Of a stretch of DNA of 64,000 nt, positions 35,827-46,429 are shown piece after piece. Numbering within the stretch: position 1 is the stretch's first letter; each line of letters opens with the position of its first letter. Under the pieces are notes generated by a model. The model searched no databases. It worked only from the letters and a program-made list of their open reading frames with translations, and had not been told where the DNA came from. The position numbers were made by a program, and so were the translations under genes. Origin of the DNA: Mauremys mutica (lineage: Eukaryota; Chordata; Testudines; Geoemydidae); assembly GCF_020497125.1 (NCBI RefSeq), contig NC_059087.1, positions 12,805,925 to 12,869,924 on the forward strand, given 5' to 3'.

Positions 35827-37779
35827 GTATGAAGGTGCTAGACAAATAGGATGTATTTTTGACCCAAATAATCTAATATCATTTTAGAGATTCCTTTGAT
35901 ACACATGTAGGGTACTGGTTCATCTTCCAGGAATGCAATAGACATCTTCACAAAGTGCCACATGGGATTAAGCTGTTGTTGACAAAATAGACCTAAGAAG
36001 GAGAAAGGATGTAATGAAACTAGAGCAAATCTGATGAATGGGCATGTAGGAGAAAGAAATTCTCACTAGAGGCATAAACAATTACAGCACTAGAATTAGA
36101 GTTGTGGAATTATTTCCTTCTCTTAAGGGTTTAAAGCCCCCACTACAAAAATTCAGGATTCTGTTCTCTACTATACTTCATAAAATAACCCAAGAAGCAA
36201 GGAGACTTCATATACCTTTAGCGTATAGTAATTCCAGCAACTTCTGGGGTTCAGCCACTACTGGACACCACACACAAAGCCTCTACTGTGCTATTGCTAC
36301 TTTTCTTTTCAGTTGTTGAGCACTAATGTTGTGACACTACTGCAAAACCTTGAACTGGTGTAGATTAGTAGTATAGCACCAGCCAGAATTTTCCCTTACT
36401 TTAGCTGAATCTTATTGAGAAACAGCAGGTAGTTGTATTTCATTGTAGTACAGTGTGGTTAAAAATCAAGCAGTATATATTACATTTCAGGTTTCCCATG
36501 AGGTGGATGTTACTACAGGTCACCCACCAAAACTCTTCATTTATTAAAGAGTAAAGAAAGGCTGACGTGTCATGTGAGCAAATTCTACTCTTGTGTAAGT
36601 ATTGATCAAACAATCATGGCTAATGATAGAACTCTTTAAGTGAATTAGACAAATGTTCCCATGTGGCCATCAATTCAATTTCCCAGGCTAAATGAGCATC
36701 TTTTGTAAAGTGAAGCCCTTTGAAGGAAGATAAATTGTCCAGTGACACCAATGTCCATTACAATTACTGCTTTATTCCTGTGAGTGCTGTTCTGCATAAT
36801 ATACCTGGAATTGGTGAGGGTATTTTGTCAGTATAGGGCAGTGAGTTTATAAGGGACTCCATCCACATATCACTGACCTTGCTATAAGTTATTTTAATCC
36901 ACTATCTCTGAAATCTGTAAATGGTACAGTAAATGGTGTCCAGTTATTAACCAGAGTAATCTCCCTCTTGCACATATTTAAACATAGCAGGCCAAATTCA
37001 TCCTTGCTTGTAAATCCATAGATTGAATTGGACTTACACCAGTGACAATGAATTTAGCAGAATCATGTTTTAGAATTTAAAACTGAAGGTCACAGTAGCC
37101 AGCTGAATCTTAGCTCGTAACAATGATGAATAAAATTCTAAAATGATCATTTACTATGGATGAGAGAAGAACAGCAGATTGAACACCTGTAACCAGTAAC
37201 TAGTGGGTCATTACTGGAGCTTTCTTCAATGGAAACAAAAGTGCATTGGGATTTAACTGAAATGGCTGTTGTAGGGGAGGATCAAAGCAGTTGACATTTG
37301 AGGAATCAGTCTGTTCCTTTTCTCACGTTTGCTTCCCCCCTCAGGACTTGATCCAATGCCCACTGAAGTCAACAGGAGTCCTCCAATGACTTCTGTGGAC
37401 TTTGGAAGGCCTTATGTGAAGTCTTGTATCATTTAATATTTATGAATATTATTATTCATTAGTGATGACATTGATTTTGGAGATGCAGAAAGGCCCCTTA
37501 AAATGAGTCCTGGACAAAGGACCATGTATACAGGTACATTTCAGAATTGCAGGAAACTTTGAAGGAAAAGAAGCAAGATGTTCAACTCTGGATCACTCCG
37601 TCTCATTAACTGCTATGTTCACCTATGGAATTATAAACATAATGCAATTATATAGTAAATTTTAACAACTGGAGTGATATGAAAAGCAGAGGAAGGCAAG
37701 TACATAGACATATATCTAGTTTAGGTATGAAATCCTGACCCCACTGAAGTCAAGGGACCTCACCCTATGTAGCCATACT
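35827..37779. other. Unassigned sequence with palindromic remnants
   Basis: Remnants of the small palindromic type occur at about 37000-37060 and 37345-37400 (gacttgatccaatgcccact). No gene is seen. Confidence 0.5.
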
Positions 37780-37925
37780 GACACACGGGAATTGCTATAC
37801 TGGAATAGACCAGTGGTCCATCTAGTCTAGACAGCTTGTCTTTGATAATGGCCAGCCCCAGACGCTTCACTGGTAGGTTCAAGCAATCCTGCAGTTATTG
37901 GTTGACAACTATGGGATAATATGCC
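37780..37925 (-). mobile_element. CR1 LINE 3' end
   Basis: The plus-strand phrases tagaccagtggtccatctag (37807-37826) and ataatggccagccccagac are the complement of the CR1 3' segment seen at 4199 and 9467. The copy is short and diverged. Confidence 0.75.
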
Positions 37926-38540
37926 TCAAGGAAGAGTGAGTCTTCTCTTAACAATAGGGGTTGGCTTATGCACTGAAGTATGGGCTGTTATGTTCCTTCC
38001 CAGACTTTCTTTGCTTTTACTGTTTTAACTCTGGGTATGCTCGATATCACTATACATGGCCAGTCTTGTTAAACATTGCAGCTTTTTTTTATTATAAAGC
38101 TTACTGTATTTCCACTTGTGAATTTGAGAAGGGAGTAACCTTGGCATCCTGCACAAAGCTGTGCATGGAAGCTCTGTTGAATTGCAACTCACATAAGCGC
38201 ATAATAGTTCTGCTAGTGAATTAAGGACTTTCTTACCATCTGTGAATCCCAGATGCCAATATATTCACAGGCCAATCAGAGCTTCTTTAGACATTGAACT
38301 TCACTCACCTTCCCTGAATGGGTTGGCTCCATCAGGGATATGGCTAAGAATTTTACTGGTTGGGTTGCATCAGTGTCAGTAATGGTAAACCAGAGGGATT
38401 GGAAATTGTCATTTAAATTCTTTGGGCCTTTACATTAGTCTTAACAGAAAATCACAATGTCCTGGGTAGTTTTGAATATACCTTCTACACCATATCTATT
38501 GTAAAAAATCACACATGTGAATAGGGAGTTTAGAAACAAC
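37926..38540. other. Unassigned sequence
   Basis: Nothing recognised. Confidence 0.5.
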
Positions 38541-39522
38541 TGGATGACCTTGGGCAGTGCTAAGCCCATACCTCCCAATGAAATTCCTAGCACCTCCTAG
38601 GCCTGGTCTACACTAGGACTTTAAATCGAATTTAGCAGCATTAATTCGAATTAACCGCTCAACCGTCCACACCAGGAAGCCGTTTAATTCGACCTAGAGG
38701 GCTCTTTAGTTCGAATTCGGTACTCCACCCCGACGAGGGGAGTAGCGCTAAATTCGACATGGCTATCTCGAATTAGGCTAGGTGTGGATGCAAATCGAAC
38801 TTACTAGCTCCAGGAGCTATCCCACACTGCACCACTCTGTTGATGCTCTGGACAGCAGTCCGAGCTTGGATGCTCTGACCAGCCACACAGGAAAAGTCCC
38901 GGGAAAATTTGAATTCCTTTTCCTGTCTGGACAGTTAGAATCTCATTTCGTGGTTGGACATCGGGGCGAGCTCAGCAGCACCGGCAGCAATGCAGAGCTC
39001 TCCAGCAGAGGAGTTCATGTAATCTCTGAATAGAAAGAGGGACCCAGCATAGACTGACCGGGAACTCTTGGATCTGATCGGTGTGTGGGGCGAGGAGTCT
39101 GTGCTTTCGGAGCTGCGCTCCAAAAAACGGAATGCAAAGACCTACGAGAAGGTCTCCAAAGCCATGAGAGACAGAGGATACAGCCGGAATGCAACGCAGC
39201 GCCGCGTGAAAATCAAGGACCCCAGACAAGGCTACCAAAAAATCAAAGCGGCAAACGGACGCTATGGAGCCTGCCACCACTGCCCCACCAGTGTCCATGG
39301 ACTCTGACGATGGGACAGTGTCGACGGCCAGTTCCTCGGCGATGTTCGCGGACGGGGAAGATGAGGAAGGGTTTGTGGAGGACGAGGCAGGCGACAACGC
39401 TTACAACGCTGCTTTCCCCGACAGCCAGGATCTCTTCATCACCGTCACAGAGATCCCCTACCAACCGTCCCCGGCCATTAACCTGGATCCTGAATCAGGG
39501 GAAGGAGCAGTCGGTAAGTGCT

Positions 39523-39870
39523 TTAACCATGTAAACTTTTATTCTTAATATAACAGGAATCTGAAGTATGTGAAAAGGAGGTCTCTCTATATATGGGGAT
39601 AGAACAGAAATCCTCCTGGGAGATCTCCACGAAGCTCTCCTGGAGGTAATCGAAAAGCCTCCGCAGGAGGTTCCTGGGGAGAGCTGCCTTATTGGGTGCT
39701 TCGTGGTAGCACACTTTTCCGCGCGAGGCTTTCATGAGGTACTCAGGGAGCATTGCCTCCCCGAGCACGGCTGCATAGGGCCCTGGTTTGTGCTGGATTT
39801 CACGCAGCATGAGCTCTCTATCTCCTTCAGTGACCGTCCTCAGGGTGATCTCGCTTGGAGACTCCTGCAT
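39523..39870 (-). CDS. Antisense hypothetical frame in the Myb/SANT intron, 115 aa
   Basis: An open frame of 115 codons runs on the opposite strand from the Myb/SANT gene, entirely inside its intron, starting at ATG 39870. The translation has a mixed, globular-looking composition: for example TEGDRELMLREIQHKPGPYA, then LPRNLLRRLFDYLQESF, with no low complexity. I recognise no domain. The smaller Harbinger relative at 55627 lacks this part of the intron. It may be a remnant exon of a second transposon gene, or chance. Confidence 0.3.
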   Translation of the reverse strand: MQESPSEITLRTVTEGDRELMLREIQHKPGPYAAVLGEAMLPEYLMKASRGKVCYHEAPNKAALPRNLLRRLFDYLQESFVEISQEDFCSIPIYRETSFSHTSDSCYIKNKSLHG

Positions 39871-39909
39871 CTAATTAGGGGAATTACTGTAATGTTACGC
39901 CTGGTCCAA

Positions 39910-41360
39910 AGTATTTTTAAAAAATCTCCGGACAGACGGCATAGCAGAGACTCAGCACGCTGCTACGTGACGAGCGTAACGGAAAGCCAAAGAATCAAAT
40001 GGACGCTCATGGAGGGAGGGGGGACTGAGGACGCAAGGTATCCCACAGTTCCTGCTGTCTCCGAAAAGCATTTGCATTCTTGGCTGAGCTCCAAATGCTT
40101 CTAGGGTCAAAAACAGTGTCCGCGGTGGGTCAGGGCATAGCTAGGCAATTTACGCACCCCCCCACCCACCCCCAGAAGTGAAAGGGAAAACAATCCTCTC
40201 TTGACTCTTTTACATGTCACCCTATCTTTACTGAATGCTGCAGATAGACGCGATGGTGCAGCACTCAACACCAACATCCTTGCTCCCCCCACGCTATAGA
40301 TGGCTGATGGTACAATACGACTGGTATCCGTCGTCATCATCAGCCTATTGGCACATGGGGCAGTGCAAAAGGGCTGGTAACCATGCTGACTAGCATCGGT
40401 AAGGTCAATCAAGGGCGCCTGGCCCTAATTTTTCCTGGTAGATGGTACAGTATGGCTGATAACCATCGTCATCATAGCAACAGGGGGCTGAGCTCCATCA
40501 GCCCCCACCCTTCATGTGTAAAGAAAAGATTCAATTGCCCCTGGACTAGCAGCAGGATGATGGGCTCCTCTCTTCCACACTCCTTAATGTCCTGTCTGGA
40601 CTATCATAGCAACTGGAGGCTGCCTTCCACTCATTTCTCACTAACAAGTCACTGTGTCTTATTCCTGCATTCTTTATTACTTCATCACACAAGTGGGGGG
40701 ACAATGCTATGGTAGCCCAGGAAGGCTGGGGAAGAATGGAATGAACAGGTGGGGTTGTTGCAGGAGCACCCTCTGTGAATAAGCATACAGCTCATAATCT
40801 ATGCAGGATCTGACACAGAGCAGCTGTGCTCTCTTGTTCTCTGATACAGTGGTTCTCTAGTACACTTGCCCATATTCTAGGCAGGAATGATTCTATTTTT
40901 AGATACCAAAAAGGAGGGATTGACTCAGGGAGTCATTCCCAATTTTGGCTTTTGCGCCCCTGGCTAAGAGCAGCCAGGGGCACTTATGACAGCAGCAAAT
41001 GGTGCAGTGCAAAAGGACTGGTAACCATGCCCATCTTATTACCAATTTATGGTATGGTAGATGGTACAGTATGGCTGGTAACCATCTCTGCTGTTATGCA
41101 AAAGCATGCTGCTGTGTAGCGCTGCTGGACCGCCTCTGTCAGTGGCATCTAGTACACATACGGTGACAGGTACAAAAGGCAAAATAGGCTCCATGGTTTC
41201 CACGCTGTGGCGTCTGCCAGGGCAATCCAGGGAAAACGGGCTTGAAATGATTGTCTGCTGTAGCTTTCCCGGAGGAAGGGATGACTGACGACATTTACCC
41301 AGAACCACCCGCGAAAATGGTTTTTGCCCCATCAGGCACTGGGATCTCAACCCAGAATTC
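39910..41360 (+). repeat. Internal core shared with the 55.6-kb element
   Basis: This 1.45-kb segment lies wholly in the Myb/SANT intron. It is collinear, in reverse orientation, with 55840-57262. Shared landmarks include aaaatctccggacagacg, the ccgcggtgggtcagggcata block, the five-fold ggtaaccat motif, and gatgactgacgacatttacc near 41280. The similarity looks high enough that reading frames (for example IQWFSSTLAHILGR) are recognisable in both copies. Confidence 0.85.
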
Positions 41361-41978
41361 ACAGAGACAGACTACACTGTGTTCATTGTTCGCAAAAATT
41401 TATCTTTGCAAGGAATTCACTCCCTTTTTCACATCACACAGCTTCGACTGTCTCCAGACCTGCCACAGCATCCCCCTCACAGAGGCTGGCAAAGATTAGG
41501 CGGCGAAAGAAAAAGACAGGGGACAAGATGTTCACTGAAGTTATGGGGTGCTCCCGAGACGAGGCGGACCAGCACAGCCAGTGGAGGGAGACCCTCTCTC
41601 TGTACCAGCGCTCACACAGCGAACGGGAGGAGAGGTGGCGTGAGGAAGACAAGCAGGCGACTCAAACGCTGCTTGGACTAATGAGGGAGCAAACAGACAT
41701 GCTCCTGCGCCTTGTGCATGTTCTGTAGGACCTCAGGCAGGAGGACAGAGCCCCCCTGCAGTGTATCTGCAACCGCCCTCCCCCGCCACAAAGTCCCATA
41801 CCCCCCTCACCCAAAATAACCAGAAGGAGGGGCGCCAGAGGCCGTGTAAACTGTCACTGCACCCCAGCAGAGTGCTCAAGTACTGAAAAGCTCTCATAGC
41901 CTAAATTTTGAGAAGTCCTTTCCTTCCCGCCTCACCCAAGCCCCCATCCCAGTTTCATCCCCTAACTGTCTAGTTGAT

Positions 41979-41984
41979 AATAAA
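41979..41984 (+). promoter_or_regulatory. Poly(A) signal of the Myb/SANT-like gene
   Basis: AATAAA lies 80 bp after the original stop codon at 41897-41899, a normal position for 3' end formation of this transcript. Confidence 0.6.
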
Positions 41985-42507
41985 AAATACTTTTCTGTTA
42001 ATTACTTTTTCCGTCATGTTCTTTTAGAGGAGACTGTGTTTGAAGGGGGGGAAGGGGGTTGGTAATTGGACAGGACAATCACCTTTACCAGGGTACAGAC
42101 ATGGGGGCAGGATCAGCAGCAGGTCACACACACACTGCAGTCAGTACACACCCTGGTCGGTATGGGAGGTGGTTTGCAGGTTCTGTGTGTGGGGGGGGGG
42201 TACGTGACTTTGTAGCGGGGGAGGGGGGTTACAGATCTCATGCAACGGTCCCTGTCCTGGACCACAGAGCCACGCAGCAGAGGAATCTGTATCCGTCCTC
42301 CCCCGCCAAAAGGCCACATAGCCCCCGCACACAGAGTCCCAAAAAGGAGGGATGGCAGGCTCCGTTGAAACATCCAGTCCGGCACTGCAGACCGCTCTGG
42401 GAGCAGGAGCCTGTCATTCCTCGAGTTTACAGGCGGTCTTTACATCACTGCACACCCTACCCAGCACAGTCCGTGTCCCAGTTTCAACCCTGTAACGCAA
42501 AGTCATC

Positions 42508-42513
42508 AATAAA
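42508..42513 (+). promoter_or_regulatory. Second AATAAA signal
   Basis: A further AATAAA follows a segment (about 42270-42507) that resembles the 3' exon sequence at 41760-41980 (cctcccccgcca, cccagtttca(t/a)cc). This suggests an old internal duplication of the gene's 3' end. Confidence 0.45.
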
Positions 42514-43599
42514 GAAACCTTTGTAAAGTTACAGTGGAACATGTATTTTATTTTTAAACGTGTGTTGGAAGTTGGGGAAGCGGGGTGGGCGGGGTATGTA
42601 ACTGCAGATGCTAGTCAACAGTCACTTTGTAAAGAAACGGGCAGGTTCAGCTTCTCTGTAAAGAAACTGAACAGTCACAGGTCACGCTGCTCACTGCGAC
42701 TTGAAGAGTTGGTAAAACGTCCCCCATGGTCCACCAGTGCTCGCAGCACCATTGAAAAGTAGCCCTATTTCTCAGCAGCTGACTGTGGAAGAGGTGGACG
42801 ATAAGGTGCGAGGAGTTGACAACGGCCATAACTGCAGCGGGATCCGTGCTCAAAGTGCTGTGGCGCCCGCGCTGTCACTGAGCAGAAAAGTGCACGAACA
42901 GATTGCCCGCAGGCGCTTTCAGGGAGGGAGGGAGGGAGGGCGTGATTGACGGTTCAATGATGACAGTTACCCAAAACCACCCTCGACACATTTTTCCCCC
43001 AGCAGGCATTGGGGGCTCTACCCAGCATTCCAATGGGCAGCGGGGAGTGCGGGAACTGTGGGATAGCTTCCCACAGTGCACCGCTTCCAAAGTCGACGCT
43101 GGCCCCGTTACTGTGGACTCAGACAATCGAATTAGTGTATTTAGTGTGGATACACAAATTCGACTTCATAAGGTCGATTCCACAAATTCGAATTAAGTAG
43201 ATTCGAAATAGTCTTGTAGTGTAGACGTACCCCTAGAGTCAGGCCCTTGCTATTGCCTGGCAAGGAGACACTCTTCCCAACCTTCTCTGCAAACAGTCCA
43301 CATGTTATCCAAAGTCCAAACTCCTTCTGGAGCTTCACTTTATTCACATGGAAAACAACAGTAAGACGAAAGCTCATCTCAAACCTCCTTTACACCCCAG
43401 TGGCTCCTTCTAGAATTCCCTTCCCAAGGTTTGGCCTTACTAGATTCACTCCCTCTCTAAAGCACCACCTCTACCTCCCTTTTCTCCAGTGGGGTGTTCT
43501 GCCTTAGTGCATCAGCAAACCAACTTAACCCTGTCCCGGCATGATCACACAGGGAGGGGGTTTCAGGACAATACTGCCACCCTGTTATACAACTTTCCA

Positions 43600-44095
43600 G
43601 TGAATCCTCTATAGGCACATCTCTTACTAGAAAGGTGTTGGCATGTTTTTTCCCCCCCCCGTTCAGTGTAGGAAGGAACTATACAATCATCTTATAGTTT
43701 ATAGACAAGCACTGTAGCCACATAATCTTTCTCCTTCAAGAGACTTGCAACGGCTGTTTAAATGATCAAGTCTTACATTAAAAAAAAAAAAAAAAAAAAA
43801 AGAGTTTTACCACAGTTCTGTCATGTCAATGCACGTACGGATCTCCCGGCAGGAACCTAGCACAGCATGAATCTCACAGCCTTGTGGTTACATTATGCAG
43901 AAGCAGAGAGTAAAAAGGAAAAGGTTATAGAGGCAATTTGTGTATTGCATTTACAGTTGAATGACCCACTCCTTTGTGCGGCCATGGCCTTCATTTCTAC
44001 TCCATTGTATTGTGACAATTGTTATTTCAAGGACTGTGGTATCTGGATATTGAAATGACTAGGGTTTAATTCATAAACAAGCTGACAATTGTTTC
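43600..44095. other. Unassigned, with a poly(A) tract
   Basis: A run of about 22 A lies at 43780-43801. It could be the tail of an unrecognised retroposon. Nothing else is recognised. Confidence 0.5.
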
Positions 44096-44099
44096 TTTT

Positions 44100-44594
44100 A
44101 TTACAGCTGACATCTCTTACCATGCTGTACACCACTCACTGCCCCAGAGCACTCCCTCACAGCATCATTGGGCACTGCAGCAGCTCTACCTCAGTTTTCC
44201 TTTTGTCAGCCTTTGGCCTAATCCCACCATAACAGTGACTTGACCCTCCAGTCAAGTCTCCTTAAAGCATTTTACCCCTTTCAGGGTAATGGAGTCCTTT
44301 AGATGCAGTCCAACAAACAAAATGCAGAACCAAGTGATTCTTTGGGCCAGCCTGGCTCCATGCCCAGCGCTCTACAAAGGGATCCAGCCAGCCACAGTCC
44401 AACCTCACTGCAGTCTTTTCTCCACTGATGTCACAGGGTCTCCTGCAGGAGCCTTCTTGCTCTCTGCCACTCTTACCACCTTGTATTGCTGGGCTTCCTT
44501 CCTTTTAAGTCCCACACTCTGTCCTGGGAAGTGGGTGGGGTTAATTGAACAGGGCTGACTGGCCAAAAGTCTATTGGCCCTCAAAGGAGCAGGA
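44100..44594 (-). mobile_element. Possible LTR-like block
   Basis: The composition and phrases resemble the antisense LTRs elsewhere in the window. Read on the minus strand the order is ccaatagacttttggcc, then acttaaaaggaaggaagccc (TATA-like), then a purine-rich leader. Termini and target duplication were not found. Confidence 0.35.
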
Positions 44595-44646
44595 CATCCA
44601 GTTACACGTGTACATGACCCTCCATCCAGTTACACGTGTACATGAC
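44595..44646. repeat. Perfect 24-bp tandem direct repeat with an E-box
   Basis: Two identical 24-bp units at 44595-44618 and 44623-44646 are separated by 4 bp. Each contains acacgtgt, a palindrome with a CACGTG core. They lie at the upstream edge of the minus-strand LTR-like block, where enhancer repeats would be expected. Confidence 0.8.
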
Positions 44647-45029
44647 ATGTCAAAGGCCACAACCACATAGGGATTCCAGGCAACTGCATTAAGAGATCAC
44701 AATGCTGGTTGAGCATCTGAAAACACACCAAGCAAAGAGCATCTGGAAATTCACGTGAGAGTTTCAGGCAACATCCCTGAGATCAAGCACTTCCCACTAA
44801 AACACTTCCATATACTTTTTAATAGCACTGCAGTGTAAATGCTGGCCAAAATGGTAATCCCTTACAAATATCATCATTTACTCTGCATCACATGATGGTA
44901 AATAATCCAAACATAACCCCACCAGTCAGAAAGGCGGGACCTAAATGAATCTTTCCGGCTCCTGGGCAGTCAAGATGAGCTGTTATATAAAGATCCAAGA
45001 ATGGGACCAAGAGCTTGGAACGCCTGAAT

Positions 45030-45150
45030 GCTAAGCCCTTTGGGACATGGACTGGGTCCAGTTCTGTGTAGTTAAAGTGCCTTGTTCAACGGGGCCCATT
45101 CCTGATTTTAGCCGCTAGATGCTAGAGTAATATAAATGCTATTAATGGCA
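45030..45150 (+). mobile_element. MIR-like SINE tail
   Basis: The order aagccctttgggacatgg, aagtgccttgttcaacgg, ggcccattcctgattttag, gctagagtaatataaatgc follows the tail of the MIR-like family copy by copy. Confidence 0.6.
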
Positions 45151-45250
45151 CTGTAAACCCACGGTCAGTGTGCATTGTGTGTCCCTGTCTGTGCCAGATC
45201 CACAGAGGATGCAAATCTTCTCCAGCTGTCTTCCAGAGACACTGTCTATT

Positions 45251-45320
45251 TAGCTGAAGTTGTAGAGACTCATGCTTTCAGCGTTGGAGGTCCCAGGTTC
45301 AATCTCTGGTGTATTGGCCC
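45251..45320 (+). mobile_element. tRNA-like SINE head or tRNA pseudogene
   Basis: An A-box-like tagctgaagttgtagag (45251-45267) and a B-box-like ggttcaatctc (45296-45306) are 45 bp apart, the spacing of a tRNA promoter. The acceptor stem is not preserved, and non-tRNA sequence continues to about 45429. It resembles tRNA-Lys most. A SINE head is more likely than a true tRNA. Confidence 0.5.
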
Positions 45321-45429
45321 TACACAGTATGTGACCCGTTGTGCCTGGGGCAGCCCTCACTGGAAATGCCAAGGTCCAGGCAGGCTGCAAAAGGGAGAGC
45401 AGATGCTCCCAAGACTGGTGGGGTAACAC

Positions 45430-46414
45430 TGAAGTTAATCTCCTCAACCAGTCATAAACTGTACTTCTGATCCCCTACATTCATTATCAAGAAGCAAAAA
45501 GAAAAAAAAAAATCACACAGCCCTCTTTATTGCATTCCAGTATCTGGCTCCCAATCAGCACTTACGTCCAGTAGAGTGAGAAGTTATTTTAAATTCTGCT
45601 CACACCTGCAAAAATGTTCTTCCGACTCCAAAGGGTCAGCCACATTGCCAGGTCAGTATTGGTTTCGATCTTACCCAAAATACCACGCTGCCAGCCAGTC
45701 CTTTAGCGTCTAAAACTAAAGGTTTATTATAAAGATAAAAGAAAAAACAAGAAAAGAGATGTTAAATAGTAAGGCAGTCACATTCATACAAAGACTTCAA
45801 AGTCCATATATCAGGTTCTTAGCAGTATTGGTGAGTCTGCTGGCTTGAAAGTCCCTCTGGAACACATTCATGGCTTGGATGGGTCATTCAGTCCTTTGTT
45901 CAGAGCTTCAGTTTGTAGCAAAGTTCCTCCAGAGGTAAGAAGCAGGACTGAAGACCAAATGGAGAAGATGCAGCTGCCTTTCATAGTCTTTTGCCATGTA
46001 GCCTGTGATTCCTTTGTTTCAAGCACAAGCTGCCCAGCACGTGGCTTGAGAGCCTTAGAGTTCTGTCCATAGCCATGCCTCTGCATGCCTTGCCGAGTCA
46101 TAAGGTGTATCTGCCTTCTCTCAGTGGGTCAGTTGTACAGCTGATGGTCCCTAATGGGCCATCAACCAGGCTAGGCAGTGCCAATGCCAAACTGTCTGGG
46201 GGTGTCACCCAGAAGCATAGCACAAGTTTGAAATACAGACATACATATCTATTACTCATAATACAAAGGCAATACCAGATATGATCATCTCATTTGTGTG
46301 TTTGTAAGTTAACATTTTTGCACATACCTTACATGGCATATCTGGCACAACATTACAATTTTTCCAATATTAATAATAATAATATCCTCAAGTGTCCCCC
46401 AGATGCCATACAGT
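45430..46414 (-). mobile_element. LTR-like element
   Basis: Two minus-strand AATAAA signals occur (45526-45531 and 45723-45728), and the text resembles a turtle LTR family I recall (ttacccaaaataccacgctg; tctaaaactaaaggtttatt). The 7-bp repeat gtaacac flanks it (45423-45429, 46415-46421), but the ends are then not TG...CA, so the exact boundaries and class are open. Confidence 0.5.
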
Positions 46415-46429
46415 GTAACACGATAGCCA

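Larger units (their letters stand above)
38990..41899 (+). pseudogene. Two-exon Myb/SANT-like DNA-binding protein of the Harbinger element, decayed
   Basis: Exon 1 runs 38990-39513 from an ATG, and exon 2 runs 41442-41899. The donor g|gtaagt (39514) and acceptor cacacag (ending 41441) join in phase 1 and keep the frame. Exon 1 encodes a Myb/SANT-like domain with LLDLIGVWGEESVLSELRSK, followed by an acidic segment with FPDSQDLFITVTEIP. Exon 2 has a basic patch RLAKIRRRKKKT, then a probable coiled coil around SEREERWREEDKQATQTLL, then a proline/arginine tail. Breaks: TAA at 39020-39022, TAG at 39050-39052 (probably from TGG), a frame change near 39262 with apparent loss of about 15-20 residues, and TAG at 41726-41728. 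In this superfamily the protein helps the transposase reach the element ends. Confidence 0.8.
38600..43232 (+). mobile_element. PIF/Harbinger-like DNA transposon, 4.63 kb
   Basis: The ends are GGCCTGGTCTACACTAG and a right end whose complement is GGGTACGTCTACACTAC. The flanking triplet cta is repeated (38597-38599, 43233-43235), a 3-bp target duplication as in PIF/Harbinger. Both subterminal regions carry many ATTCGAA-type motifs. The element holds a two-exon Myb/SANT-like pseudogene, the accessory DNA-binding gene of this superfamily. I could not find the DDE nuclease gene, so it is non-autonomous now. It is CpG-rich compared with its flanks. Its internal core recurs in inverted orientation at 55840-57262. 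Confidence 0.85.
38541..43600 (-). mobile_element. LTR-like block split by the Harbinger element
   Basis: Only the outer parts belong to it: about 38541-38599 and 43236-43600. A minus-strand AATAAA lies at 43339-43344. The plus strand is pyrimidine-rich, as in the other antisense LTRs here. No ends or target duplication could be fixed, so this is tentative. The inserted element is described separately. Confidence 0.35.

Noticed and set aside
45251..45320. A functional tRNA-Lys gene
   Set aside because: The acceptor stem does not pair and the sequence continues into non-tRNA text, as in a SINE.
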